A stretch of 64,000 nucleotides of DNA, taken from contig CAZLQZ010000001.1 in NCBI GenBank assembly GCA_964561995.1, forward strand, positions 92,747 through 156,746, written 5' to 3'. Shown piece by piece: positions 52,860-62,217 of this stretch; position 1 is the stretch's first letter; each line of letters starts with the position of its first letter. The notes beneath the pieces are model-generated. The model saw only the letters and a program-made list of their open reading frames with translations, ran no database searches and was not told where the DNA came from. The stretch is from JABIAG01 sp964561995 (GTDB taxonomy: Archaea > Nanobdellota > Nanobdellia > Woesearchaeales > JABIAG01). The position numbers and the translations under genes are program-made.

Positions 52860-55657
52860 GATAATAATTTTTTAAGAAAATAACCTGTATAACTTTTTTC
52901 ATTTTTGATTATTTCTTCTGGAGTTCCTTGTGCGATAATTTGACCGCCTTGGTCTCCGCCTTCAGGACCAAGATCTATAATGTGGTCCGATGATTTAATA
53001 ATGTCTAAATTATGTTCAATAATAGTTATTGTATTTCCCTTATTTACTAAATCATTAAGTACGGAAATTAGTTTTTTAACGTCATGAAAGTGAAGACCCG
53101 TAGTTGGTTCATCAAGTAAATAAAGTGTTTTTCCTGTTCCTTTTTTTGCAAGTTCTCTTGTTAATTTAATTCTTTGAGCTTCTCCGCCAGATAAGGTTAT
53201 TGATGATTGTCCTAGTTTAATGTATTCAAGACCTACTTTTTCTAAAGTTTCTAATTTTAGATAAATTGCAGGGATATTTTTAAAAAGGTCTTTTGCTTCT
53301 AATATTGACATTGCAAGAACATCTGCAATGTTTTTATTTTTATATTGAACTTCTAATGTTTCATGATTGTATCTTTTTCCTTTACATTCTTCACATTCAA
53401 CATAAACATCTGGAAGAAAATTCATTTCAATTTTAATTAAACCATCTCCTTGACAAGATTCACATCTTCCTCCTTTTACATTAAAAGAGAATCTTCCTGG
53501 TTTATATCCTCTAATCTTAGCTTCTTTTGATAATGCAAAAACTTTTCGTACTTCATCAAAAACTTTAGTGTATGTTGCAGGATTAGACCTGGGAGTTCTT
53601 CCAATTGGACTTTGATCTATAACTATGATTTTGTCTATATCTCCGTCAATTTCTAATTTTTCATGTTTTCCAGGAACTAATTTTGAATTATGAAGTTTTT
53701 TCATCATTGCTTTGTAAAGAATATCATAAATTAATGTTGATTTTCCAGAACCTGATACTCCAGTTATTGAAGTTAAAATTCCAATAGGTAATTTTAAATT
53801 AATATTTTGAAGGTTGTTTTGATTACATTTTGTAATATTAATACTTCCATTAGATTTTCGTCTTTTTTTTGGTACTTCAATGGATAATTTTCCCGAAAGA
53901 TATTGACCTGTTAAAGACTTTTTATTTTTTTTAATATCTTCAGGAGTTCCTTGTGCTATTATTTCTCCGCCATGAATCCCTGCACCGGGACCTATGTCAA
54001 CAACATGATCTGCTTTTTTAATTGTATCTTCATCATGCTCAACTACAATTAAAGTATTGCCTAAATCTCTTAGTTTATGTAAGGTATCAATTAGTTTTTG
54101 ATTATCTTTTTGATGAAGACCAATTGATGGTTCGTCTAAAATGTACAATACGCCCATTAAATTTGCACCAATTTGTGTGGCTAGACGAATTCTTTGAGCT
54201 TCTCCCCCTGATAAAGTTCCAGCTGATCTACCTAAAGTAAGATATCCGAGTCCAACATTTTTAAGAAAATATAATCGTTCTTTAATTTCTTTTAATACTT
54301 GATTTGCAATTTCTTGTTCTTTACTAGTTAGTTGAATACTGTCAAAATATTTAATTGCTTCTTTTATAGAAATATCTGTAATCTCAATAATATTTCTCTT
54401 CCCAATTGTTACTGCAAGAGATTTCCTACTAAGTCTTTTGCCTTTACAAGTAGGACAAGTAGATATACGCATAAATTTTTCAAGTTCTTTTCTTCTATAA
54501 TCTGATTGAGTTTGTTTGTAAAGTCTTTCTGATTGAGGTATTAATCCTTCCCAAGTTCCGTTATGACTCCAGTTAGCTTCTCCACCTTTCATAACCATGT
54601 TAAATTTAATTTTATCATTTGAACCCCAAAAAAGAACTTTTAATTGTGCTTCTGTTAGGTCTTTAATTTGTGTAAGGGGAGTAAATCCACTATGTTTTGC
54701 TACTGCTGCTAAATATTGTGGTCGCCAGCCATCTACTGCATTTCGATACAACATTACTGCACCGTCAGCTATACATAATGATTTGTCGGGAATAATTAGG
54801 TCAGCATCAAATTCCATTTTAATACCTAATCCGTTACATGTTTGACATGCACCAAATGGAGAATTAAATGAAAACATTCTGGGTTGTAATTCTTCAAAAG
54901 ATTCTCCACAAATAGGACAAGCAAGATTTGAAGAAAACAAATGTGTTTTTTCTTTCTCATCAAGAACAATAACTAAGCCATCTCCTTGTATTAATGCATT
55001 TTCAATGCTTTCAGTTAATCTTGATAAGTCTTGAGAATTCACCCTATCAATTACTGCTTCAATGTCATGTTTTTTATAACGTTCAAGATTAATTGGTTGA
55101 TCAGTTTTTTGAATTATACCATTTACTCTAGCTCTTGCGTAACCCTGCGTGCCAAGGTCTTTTATTAATTTTTCATAAGTTCCTTTTTTTTGTCTAATAA
55201 TTGGAGCAAGAATAATTAAGTTGCCCGGATGGGACTCTTGAATGTTTAATGCAATTTTTTCAGGAGATCTAGCTTCAATTTTAGTTTTATGTATTGGACA
55301 ATGAGGCGTTCCAATTCGTGCGAATAATAATCTTAAATAATCATATACTTCTGTAACTGTTCCAACTGTAGAACGAGGATTTTTACTTGTAGTTTTTTGT
55401 TCAATTGAAATTGCAGGCGAAAGACCTTCAATAGAATCAACATCTGGTTTATTCATAAGGCCTAAAAATTGTCTTGCATAAGCTGAAAGAGATTCAACAT
55501 ATCTTCTTTGTCCTTCAGCGTAAAGAGTGTCGAAAGCTAAAGTAGATTTTCCAGAACCTGAAAGTCCAGTGATTACTATGAACTTATCTCTAGGAAGTGT
55601 AAGACTTATATTTTTTAGATTATGTTCTCTTGCACCCTTAATAATTATATCTTTCAT
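52856..55657 (-). CDS. uvrA: Excinuclease ABC subunit A
   Basis: Damage-recognition ABC ATPase. The 933-residue product has two ATPase modules (Walker A GLSGSGKST and GVSGSGKST; signatures LSGGEAQRI in each) and zinc modules CPICG...CQTCNGLG and CESCQGDG...CEECKGKRY. Full length for the family. It begins the uvrA-uvrC-uvrB operon with ATGA junctions. Archaea that have UvrABC acquired it from bacteria, so ancient transfer is likely. A TATA-like TTTATAAAT lies about 40 bases upstream, and a second copy of this upstream region is found near 63.4 kb. Confidence 0.97.
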   Translation of the reverse strand: MKDIIIKGAREHNLKNISLTLPRDKFIVITGLSGSGKSTLAFDTLYAEGQRRYVESLSAYARQFLGLMNKPDVDSIEGLSPAISIEQKTTSKNPRSTVGTVTEVYDYLRLLFARIGTPHCPIHKTKIEARSPEKIALNIQESHPGNLIILAPIIRQKKGTYEKLIKDLGTQGYARARVNGIIQKTDQPINLERYKKHDIEAVIDRVNSQDLSRLTESIENALIQGDGLVIVLDEKEKTHLFSSNLACPICGESFEELQPRMFSFNSPFGACQTCNGLGIKMEFDADLIIPDKSLCIADGAVMLYRNAVDGWRPQYLAAVAKHSGFTPLTQIKDLTEAQLKVLFWGSNDKIKFNMVMKGGEANWSHNGTWEGLIPQSERLYKQTQSDYRRKELEKFMRISTCPTCKGKRLSRKSLAVTIGKRNIIEITDISIKEAIKYFDSIQLTSKEQEIANQVLKEIKERLYFLKNVGLGYLTLGRSAGTLSGGEAQRIRLATQIGANLMGVLYILDEPSIGLHQKDNQKLIDTLHKLRDLGNTLIVVEHDEDTIKKADHVVDIGPGAGIHGGEIIAQGTPEDIKKNKKSLTGQYLSGKLSIEVPKKRRKSNGSINITKCNQNNLQNINLKLPIGILTSITGVSGSGKSTLIYDILYKAMMKKLHNSKLVPGKHEKLEIDGDIDKIIVIDQSPIGRTPRSNPATYTKVFDEVRKVFALSKEAKIRGYKPGRFSFNVKGGRCESCQGDGLIKIEMNFLPDVYVECEECKGKRYNHETLEVQYKNKNIADVLAMSILEAKDLFKNIPAIYLKLETLEKVGLEYIKLGQSSITLSGGEAQRIKLTRELAKKGTGKTLYLLDEPTTGLHFHDVKKLISVLNDLVNKGNTITIIEHNLDIIKSSDHIIDLGPEGGDQGGQIIAQGTPEEIIKNEKSYTGYFLKKLLS

Positions 55658-55870
55658 TTATATTTACCTGATTTAATTTATTCAACTAAGACTTATTTAT
55701 AAATTTACGGAACGTTTTATTTTGTATTTATACTTGTTTATAATTAAGGTTATATAAAGATATTCTTGAATGATAAAATGGTGTATTTAAAGATAATTTG
55801 TATAATGGGACTTTTTGCTCTTTTTATTCTTGGTTGATTATTTATTAAAAAGTTTATGATTTAAAAATGA

Positions 55871-56416
55871 TTATATAAATAAAGAAATAATTATTTCTGG
55901 AGTCACAAGAAAATATATAAAAACAGCATATAAAATATAAAAACCTAGTATACTTAACAAATGAAATAAAGTAAAAATAGCATAAAAGGGATACAATAGA
56001 TATCCTAAAAAGTTTTTTTCAGATAATTTTATTGCATTTTTTTTAATCTCTGAAATTACGTTTGAATCTGGAAAACTTTGTACTGCTATTGACATTCCCA
56101 ACCAGATCAATATTATTTTTAAAATTATATTTAATTTGAAAATATATGTTACTGAAAAAATTAAAATTGAAACAAATGAAAGAAAAATGAAAGGAAGTAT
56201 GAAAATAATCAATGATTGAATAATATTTTTTGGATTTTCATGTTCGACATATCCTGAAGGATAATTGTGTGCAAAAAACTCGACATTTTTTATTTCAATT
56301 AAGGATATATGACAAAATAGTTTATAAATTAAGTTATATAGCATAACTCCTGGAAAAGTTATTAATGCAAAATCTTCTTTTTTGATTATTCCCATTTTTT
56401 TAATTATAATAAACAC
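55871..56416 (-). CDS. Membrane protein resembling M50-type peptidases without the HExxH site
   Basis: The 181-residue product has about four membrane helices. An early FPGVMLYNLIYKLFC followed by PSGYVEHENPKN resembles the start of metalloprotease-like membrane proteins, where PG...HE..H..F would hold the zinc. Here the expected HExxH reads YNLIY, so zinc cannot be bound in that way. LGMSIAVQSFPDSN also fits the later conserved stretch. I call it a probable inactive relative, with moderate doubt. Confidence 0.6.
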   Translation of the reverse strand: MFIIIKKMGIIKKEDFALITFPGVMLYNLIYKLFCHISLIEIKNVEFFAHNYPSGYVEHENPKNIIQSLIIFILPFIFLSFVSILIFSVTYIFKLNIILKIILIWLGMSIAVQSFPDSNVISEIKKNAIKLSEKNFLGYLLYPFYAIFTLFHLLSILGFYILYAVFIYFLVTPEIIISLFI

Positions 56417-56427
56417 TTATTTGATAA

Positions 56428-57045
56428 TTATTTTTTCAATACAACCGTTTCTTCTGAAAATTGACTCAATTTTGAAATTTGATACATTAACATAAATCTT
56501 TCTTTTTTTGTCATATCAGTAAACTCATCCGTCCAATCTTTCTCTTTACACATTTTTCTTACCTTGGAGTTTACAGACCCCATTATTTTACATCTTTTTT
56601 TAGCTAATTCAATGTCGTATGTCATAATTAGATCTAATTGGGCTTCGTAACACATATCTTGTGCATTTTCATAATTCATACAGTATGATGTAGTTGATGT
56701 TAATTTACAACCAATAACATCTTCTTTTACGAAATCGCAATAGTTCTTATCTTCTAATAAAAATGCTGAATAATAAAAACAAATATCACTTGATGGTGAC
56801 CTAGAACAGATTTCTTCTATAATGTTGCTACCTTGTTGAATATTTTCTATTGCTTTTTCTGCTAAACACAATGTTTTGTTTGTATTTTCAAGTATTTCAT
56901 TACATTCTTGTATTACTTGATTAATAAGAGTTTCATTAGCTATTACTTTTTTTTCAGTAGTTGTTTTAGTATTATTGTTTGAACAACCAACTAATAAAAG
57001 AAATATACATAAAAAAATAATTGAAAATTCTTTTTTTGCTAACAT
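56428..57045 (-). CDS. Cysteine-rich lipoprotein, 205 aa
   Basis: The product starts with a lipoprotein signal (IIFLCIFLLLVGC, Cys at about residue 21), a short Thr/Asn linker, then a helical extracellular domain with about ten cysteines (QECNEIL, KTLCLAEK, EEICSRS, DICFYY, NYCDFV, GCKL, YCMNY, DMCYE, KRCKI, KMCKE). The regular spacing suggests several disulfides, as in repeat-helical secreted proteins. No family known. It is followed 11 bases later by the degenerate peptidase-like gene on the same strand. Confidence 0.75.
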   Translation of the reverse strand: MLAKKEFSIIFLCIFLLLVGCSNNNTKTTTEKKVIANETLINQVIQECNEILENTNKTLCLAEKAIENIQQGSNIIEEICSRSPSSDICFYYSAFLLEDKNYCDFVKEDVIGCKLTSTTSYCMNYENAQDMCYEAQLDLIMTYDIELAKKRCKIMGSVNSKVRKMCKEKDWTDEFTDMTKKERFMLMYQISKLSQFSEETVVLKK

Positions 57046-57114
57046 TTTATTTTGGTTCTTTTATTTTTTATATTAAGAATGTTAATTATATAAAGTTGTT
57101 GATTTAATCTTGAA

Positions 57115-57963
57115 TTAAATCTTGTCAATTAACAATCTTTCATCGTTTTCAATTTCTTTTTGATCTTTAGCTTTTATGAATGAATATCCTACTGGTTTTT
57201 TTAAATCAGTATTGTAAAGAGCATACATCCAAAATAATCTAGGGAATTTAACTGAATGAGAAGTTTTTAAAGTATTTTTATTGTTATTTCTTCTAAAGTA
57301 AAATACCTGATTTCTGTAAGAAAATATGTCTCCTTCTTGTTTAGCATAATCTAAAATTGCAATGTAGTCTGGATTAATTTGTTGACATGATTCTTGAATT
57401 TTTTGGGCAACTTCTTTTTCATCTTTCATACCCGAAAATATTAATTTTAATTCGTAACTTTTTGAAAATAAAGGTACAAGAACTTTTTGAATTCCCATTT
57501 CTTCAAACCATTTTGGTAAATCATTTTTGTCAAAATAATTTCTTGATGGGAACCAGGAAAAGTCAATATAGTATTCAACACCTAATAAATCTTTTTTATC
57601 ACTATTTTCAAATAGGTTTTCCTCTACAATATTAAGATGTTTTAGGGTTTTTTCTAATTCACTTTTGGAATTGTATTGATGTTTATTTGTTGAACCAAAG
57701 GGTGGTTCACTTTTCTTTGGAATTGATATTGTATTTATTGTAGTATCTATAATTGCTTGTTGAATAAATTCTTTATAAGATTTTTGACAGTAAACTGCAT
57801 CATGAATAAAATTAGGTTCATAAAGTAAACTTTCATCAAAACGATGTGTTGCATTAGTTGCAATAGAAACAAGTAAATTCATTATTTGAAAATGAGATAA
57901 AGCATAATCTTTTTCATTAATATTTCTGGAAAGTATTTTGTTTCTATTTTGAACTTTATTCAT
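57115..57963 (-). CDS. Hypothetical protein, 282 aa
   Basis: I recognise no family. The product is soluble, with an N-terminal helical region (HFQIMNLLVSIATNATHRF), a central alpha-beta part including GVEYYIDFSWFPSRNYFDKN, and PDYIAILDYAKQEGDIFSYRNQVFYFR. It lies 12 bases downstream of one of the two GNAT genes on the same strand and probably shares its transcript. Confidence 0.65.
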   Translation of the reverse strand: MNKVQNRNKILSRNINEKDYALSHFQIMNLLVSIATNATHRFDESLLYEPNFIHDAVYCQKSYKEFIQQAIIDTTINTISIPKKSEPPFGSTNKHQYNSKSELEKTLKHLNIVEENLFENSDKKDLLGVEYYIDFSWFPSRNYFDKNDLPKWFEEMGIQKVLVPLFSKSYELKLIFSGMKDEKEVAQKIQESCQQINPDYIAILDYAKQEGDIFSYRNQVFYFRRNNNKNTLKTSHSVKFPRLFWMYALYNTDLKKPVGYSFIKAKDQKEIENDERLLIDKI

Positions 57964-57975
57964 TGATTTTTTAAT

Positions 57976-58494
57976 TTATACGTTTTTTTGACATACATCA
58001 TCAAATATTTTTTCTCCAGTATTATAATCTTCTTGCATTAATTGTTTGATAATTATAAAATTGTGTTTTTTTAAAAAATTAGTTCCTTTTTCACTTCCCG
58101 GTATTGCTAAAACACTTGAAGAAGAAATTCTTCCTTTACGGGCTTCATAATTTCTTGCTTGATCAATGGAATTATACATCATAAAAGTTCCAAAACCTTG
58201 TCTTTGAAATTGAGGCTTAATTCCAATATATTTCATATACAATCCTTCACAATAATGTTGGTTTTCAGGTTTTAATACTGTGAACTGTGAAAGTTTTAGT
58301 ATTCCTTCTGCAATAACATTAACACCCGGATTATCAATATTACAATAACCCATAAGGTTAGAATCTTCATTAAAATATACGTATGTGGTTGCAATACTTA
58401 ATGGTAAACGAAATTCAGGAAAGGATAATCTATGTAATTCATTAACTTCATCTTTTATTCTTTTTTCTAAACGTATTAATCTTTCAACTCTCAT
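57976..58494 (-). CDS. GNAT-like acetyltransferase, paralogue 1
   Basis: The 172-residue product has the GNAT acetyl-CoA loop in KPQFQRQGFGTFMMYNSIDQAR and an ending THNFIIIKQ-like strand (NFLKKHNFIIIKQL). It is a clear paralogue of the next gene: both share LYMKYIG/LYLKYLT before the loop, NSIDQAR/TSINQAR after it, and the C-terminal QKNV/QRNV. Substrate unknown. Confidence 0.75.
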   Translation of the reverse strand: MRVERLIRLEKRIKDEVNELHRLSFPEFRLPLSIATTYVYFNEDSNLMGYCNIDNPGVNVIAEGILKLSQFTVLKPENQHYCEGLYMKYIGIKPQFQRQGFGTFMMYNSIDQARNYEARKGRISSSSVLAIPGSEKGTNFLKKHNFIIIKQLMQEDYNTGEKIFDDVCQKNV

Positions 58495-58556
58495 TTTGTT
58501 GGTTAATTTAATTGAATTTAAAACGATTTAGGTAAAAGAAAATTTTATTTTTTAAT

Positions 58557-59072
58557 TTATACGTTTCTTTGAAGTACTGCGCTGATAATACGTTCATCGG
58601 TTTTGTAGTTTTCGTCCATAACTTCTTTAATTCTTATAAATCCTTGTTTTATAAAATAATTCTGTGCTTCTAATTCTTCTGTAATTAATGTTACACTTGA
58701 AGTTAATAACTTACCTTGATTACTTTCGTCAATCCTTGCTTGATTAATTGAAGTATACATAATGTTTTTTCCAAAACCTTGTTTTCTAAATTGAGGAGCA
58801 ACTGTTAAATATTTAAGGTAAAGCCCATCGGCCAATTCTAATTCTTCTCGAGTTATCATGTAGTCTGGTTTTCTTAATGCAAATCTACAAAAATTTTCTA
58901 TAGGTGGATTAGCGATTTCACAATATCCTAAAAGATTAGAATTTTCATTGTAAAAAATATAAGTACATTCAGGTTTTAATTCATTACGGCCTTTTGGAAA
59001 AGATTCGTAGTGTAATCTATCGACCTCTGCTTTTTTTTCAAGTTCTAAGTTTACTAATTTATCAATATGCAT
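58557..59072 (-). CDS. GNAT-like acetyltransferase, paralogue 2
   Basis: The 171-residue product has PQFRKQGFGKNIMYTSINQAR as the acetyl-CoA-binding segment (core QFRKQGFGK) and ALRKPDYMI earlier. It lies 62 bases upstream of paralogue 1 on the same strand. Even the bases after both stop codons match (TTTAATTTATACGTTT on the plus strand), so the pair arose by a tandem duplication that included flanking DNA. The two have since diverged strongly. Confidence 0.75.
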   Translation of the reverse strand: MHIDKLVNLELEKKAEVDRLHYESFPKGRNELKPECTYIFYNENSNLLGYCEIANPPIENFCRFALRKPDYMITREELELADGLYLKYLTVAPQFRKQGFGKNIMYTSINQARIDESNQGKLLTSSVTLITEELEAQNYFIKQGFIRIKEVMDENYKTDERIISAVLQRNV

Positions 59073-59145
59073 GTGAGTATGTAATAAAAGTTAGTTTAAA
59101 ACGATTACTGTAAAATACATTTTTTGTCAGTCAGTTTTATAACGT

Positions 59146-59493
59146 AATATTGGTAAAAACTATGATGATTATGTTAAAATAAATCCTGTTGAAGCTGGAG
59201 TTATTATTTTAAAAAAGAAAGGATTTTTTGAAATTGTAAAAATAATAAGAAAACACTCAATAAATGCAATAATTGAATAGGATAAAATACCTCTAAGTTT
59301 GGAAGAGAAACTGGTTTATTACGCTGATAAATGGGCTTGTGAAGATCAATTAGTTTTAGTTGATGAACTAATGTATGATTTAAAGAAAAAAAATCATGGT
59401 ATAGGCCCACTTGTTGCTAAAGCAGAACTAAAGATAAAATTATTAGAAAAGGAGATTTTTGATAAAATCAATGTTAGTATAGAACTAAAATAA
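59146..59493 (+). pseudogene. HD-domain phosphohydrolase remnant
   Basis: Read in one frame, this stretch gives NPVEAGVIILKKKGFFEIVK, then IIRKHSINAIIE, a TAG stop at 59278, and SLEEKLVYYADKWACEDQ with further coding-like text to a TAA. This is the back half of an HD phosphohydrolase: a G..IL...GF...V..I...H helix followed by L..EEK.V.YADK. The first half with the HD metal ligands is missing and the frame has an internal stop, so the gene is dead. Confidence 0.65.
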
Positions 59494-59495
59494 AA

Positions 59496-60059
59496 TTAAG
59501 GAAATATTTTTCTTTTTGCATAATTTATTAATTCATTTAAATATTTTTTATTTTTATTTACTACAGTATTATTAATTTTTGAGCTAATTTGCAAGAAATG
59601 CAAATAATCTTTATTTTCTTGTTTTCCCTGTTTTGTATGCATATCAATTGAATATTTTGGGATTTCTATCTTTAATCCCTCTTTTCTTTTTATTTTCATA
59701 TAATCATACATTTCACTAATTATTCTATCTTTCTTAGATTTTGAAAGTATTTGAATTGCTTTTATGGCCTGCATATCCCTATCCCATTTTTTTGAATCTT
59801 TTAAATTAAAATACGTTTCTTTGAGATTTTTAATTGCATTTATTGCTTGTACATCTGACACATCTTCTACGACAATTACTGACATTCTTTCCCAAAATTT
59901 ATTAATGAAGATTTCTCCTGAGTCTAATAATTCCATACCAAAAAAAGTAGCATTTTCAAAGTTACATCTCCTAATTTCTTTTTGTAAAGCAGATATTACT
60001 TGATCTGAAGGATAACCTGAAATGGTTTGAAGTTCTGAAAATTTAATTTTCTCTTTCAT
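59496..60059 (-). CDS. Standalone RarA/MgsA C-terminal-like domain protein
   Basis: The 187-residue product resembles only the C-terminal region of RarA/MgsA replication-recombination ATPases. It has ISALQKEIRRCNFENATFFG (like S.lQKaIR..d..aA.yw), FWERMSVIVVEDV (like R...iA.EDIG), and IPKYSIDMHTKQGKQ (like IPDYA.DMHT..G). There is no AAA+ core. The region may tetramerise or bind replication partners on its own. It is convergent with the HD remnant. Confidence 0.6.
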   Translation of the reverse strand: MKEKIKFSELQTISGYPSDQVISALQKEIRRCNFENATFFGMELLDSGEIFINKFWERMSVIVVEDVSDVQAINAIKNLKETYFNLKDSKKWDRDMQAIKAIQILSKSKKDRIISEMYDYMKIKRKEGLKIEIPKYSIDMHTKQGKQENKDYLHFLQISSKINNTVVNKNKKYLNELINYAKRKIFP

Positions 60060-60351
60060 TTTAAAGATAAAATTAGTAATTAGATTTAAATGTATTCTTT
60101 TAGCCTCTGACTTTTTAGTTTTATCATTTAATCTTCTTGATTTATTGTAATTAATTGCTGTTAAGTTTCTTTGTCTCGAAACCGAAGGTTTCAGAGTTAC
60201 AAAGTCGAGTACCGCAACGAAGTGAGGAACGCAGAAGTTAAGGTTTCTCCGAAAAGATTATATGTATATTAGTTTTATTGAATGAAATCAAATGACTGAA
60301 TTAATAATTAGAATTATTTTAAAAACAGGAATATTTGTTTTGTAAGTAATT
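60060..60351. other. Intergenic stretch with GAA-loop hairpin
   Basis: This gap holds no supported gene. At 60178-60192 GAAACC-GAA-GGTTTC forms a six-base-pair hairpin with a GAA loop, extended by CTC/GAG. It is followed by a relatively GC-rich patch (60205-60240, containing CGCAACGAAGTGAGG) that resembles a segment near 62200. An AT-rich promoter-like region (TTATATGTATATTAG, about 60259) precedes the next gene. Confidence 0.4.
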
Positions 60352-60786
60352 ATGCCTGCTTATCTTATTTACTTTATTTCAACTATTCTACATGAGTGTG
60401 CTCATAAAAGGAAAGCACAGAAATATAAATTAACTTTATTAAAATCAAAACAAGAATTGATTGATTATAAACAGCAAGGTGAAATAAGTAAATTATCTTT
60501 ATTTCTTTTTGGTATTCAATTCAAAGGATTTGGTGCTTCAGTGCACATAAAGGATGGAGAAATTGAAAGATTTTCTTATGATAAACAAAAAGAAGTATTA
60601 TTTGCAGGCATTTACTCTGATTTTTTATTCTTATTTTTTTTAGCAATAGTATTAATATTTTATAATCACATCTTTCTTTTAATAGCATTGTTTTTCTTAA
60701 TCGTAAAAACATTTGACAACATTTATGATTTTTTTAAGAAGGGCGGGGATGTAAGAAAACTTATTGCATTAAATAAGAAAATTTAA
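60352..60786 (+). CDS. Small M50-like membrane metalloprotease
   Basis: The 144-residue product begins with a membrane helix that contains the zinc motif HECAH (STILHECAHKRKAQKYKL, residues ~11-28), as in site-2-protease-type enzymes. A cytoplasmic segment follows (FGIQFKGFGASVHIKDGEIERF), then two more helices ending in KTFDNIYDFFKKGGD. The short size fits minimal M50B-like peptidases. Unlike the 55871 gene it keeps the HExxH residues. It may cut membrane-bound regulators; substrate unknown. Confidence 0.65.
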   Translation: MPAYLIYFISTILHECAHKRKAQKYKLTLLKSKQELIDYKQQGEISKLSLFLFGIQFKGFGASVHIKDGEIERFSYDKQKEVLFAGIYSDFLFLFFLAIVLIFYNHIFLLIALFFLIVKTFDNIYDFFKKGGDVRKLIALNKKI

Positions 60787-60832
60787 TCGCTGTTAGGTGT
60801 TTTTTCTGCAAGAAAAAAACAGGAGGCTTAGT

Positions 60833-61201
60833 TTAATCTTCCTTAGTATTTTTAGAATATCCAATTAATGGACTTATGTTTTTATACCAGGGTTGATCTT
60901 TGATTCTTAATGTTAATAATCCTATTTGAAGATAAGATCCTTTGCACGCTTCACAAATAATACCTATTTGTACGCCATACATTGCGCCAGAATAATTCTT
61001 TAGTCCAATTTGTATCCCATCAATAACATGTGCCACGTTTTTTAGTCCAATTTGCACACCTTTTGAATAAAATGAAGCATTTTGTACACCCATTTGTAAT
61101 CCACATATGCCTTCTACTTGATTATCTAATGAAATGGATACTCCTCTTATATCTGTTTCAGTACGAAATTTACGAAATGAAACGGTATCTTCTATTGGCA
61201 T
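60833..61201 (-). CDS. Repeat protein with G-V-Q-I-G units
   Basis: The 122-residue product is built on ~16-20-residue repeats of the form G(V/I/L)Q(I/M)G(L/V)(K/Q)N: GLQMGVQN, GVQIGLKN, GIQIGLKN, GVQIGII and YLQIGLL. It ends in a KDQPWYKNISPLIG tail. It resembles bacterial LA_2272-type repeat proteins thought to fold as beta solenoids. It has no signal peptide here. Role unknown. Confidence 0.75.
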   Translation of the reverse strand: MPIEDTVSFRKFRTETDIRGVSISLDNQVEGICGLQMGVQNASFYSKGVQIGLKNVAHVIDGIQIGLKNYSGAMYGVQIGIICEACKGSYLQIGLLTLRIKDQPWYKNISPLIGYSKNTKED

Positions 61202-61375
61202 ATGATATTTATATTGAATGTTATTTATATATTTTTGGAAAAACTACATGGTATATTATTGTTGTTAGTTTTTTTGATTCTATAACGTGAGTTTAAATTT
61301 AATCATAAAGTTCGGGAAAGGATAATTTTATCAAGCACGAAGTGCAATTAAGAAAAATAATTAAAGATAAAAAAA

Positions 61376-62062
61376 TTACTTATACATAGAAATAACTTTT
61401 TCAAGCGCAGGAAGATGGTCCGGTCTAAAGTTAAGTTCTTTTCCTATATCCTTGCCAATTAAAGAAGTAATAGGGATCCATCTTTGAGATGCAATTTCAT
61501 CTGAACCTTTTACCTGACCTATTCTAGAAATATAATATTCACACATCTCTGACTGTTTATACTTGTCTTCTCCGGATTTATCTATAACAGGAACTTTCAT
61601 TATAAATTGTAGATTTTTTGGGTCAATGCTTACTCCCTGTTCTTCTTGAAAACCTCTTAATACAGAATCAAAATAACTTTCTCTAACATTTACATGTTCA
61701 GAAACACTTACATCACTCATTGAAGGAAATAAATCTTTTTTAGGGGATCTTGTTGGAACAAGTATTTCATTATTATCATTAATAATAAATGCGTTTGCAC
61801 CTCTATGATAAAATCCTTTTAACCTATCATCTCCATGACATTCTTTTCTATAGAAAACAAGGTCATTTCCTTCAACATTATAAGGTCTATCATTTTGATC
61901 AAAAATTTGGAACCATTCATATTTGCTTCCTTCTAAATTTTGTTCTTTATCACCTAAATAAGTATTTTTAAAAGTAGTAGCCAATATTAATTCATTTTCT
62001 TTTACAGAAAAATTAAGTGCTCTGCCAGCAATAATTTCTAATTCTTGTTTTGATATTTTCAT
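61376..62062 (-). CDS. Nudix hydrolase, isopentenyl-isomerase-like, with altered Nudix box
   Basis: The 228-residue product has a Nudix fold similar to IDI-type members: GFYHRGANAFIIN, then DVSVSEHVNVRESYFDSVLRGFQEEQGV in place of the G-x5-E-x7-R-E-x2-E-E-x-G box (core shown: RESYFDSVLRGFQEEQG). The leading Gly and the first catalytic Glu of REXXEE are altered (RGFQEE), so activity may be reduced. The first 60 residues are an extra domain. About 155 bases separate it from the next Nudix gene. Confidence 0.75.
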   Translation of the reverse strand: MKISKQELEIIAGRALNFSVKENELILATTFKNTYLGDKEQNLEGSKYEWFQIFDQNDRPYNVEGNDLVFYRKECHGDDRLKGFYHRGANAFIINDNNEILVPTRSPKKDLFPSMSDVSVSEHVNVRESYFDSVLRGFQEEQGVSIDPKNLQFIMKVPVIDKSGEDKYKQSEMCEYYISRIGQVKGSDEIASQRWIPITSLIGKDIGKELNFRPDHLPALEKVISMYK

Positions 62063-62217
62063 TTTGTAATTAATTACTGAGGAGTAGTATATAACTTTTT
62101 TGGTTTTTTTTTGCCTAATCTATTTATGATCTTTTCCTGATTGAAACTAACTTTTGTTAAATGTCCCGAACAACGCGAGAGGCTGCAAGTCTTGGTTGCA
62201 ACGAAGCGAAGAAGTTG

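Noticed and set aside
55778..55837. A 19-codon frame (MVYLKIICIMGLFALFILG) upstream of the uvrA promoter
   Set aside because: It reads as a possible membrane peptide, but it is too short to separate from chance and has no ribosome site.
59278..59280. In-frame TAG in the HD remnant as a recoded amino acid
   Set aside because: The 5' half of the gene is also missing and no other gene in the window shows TAG recoding, so decay is simpler.
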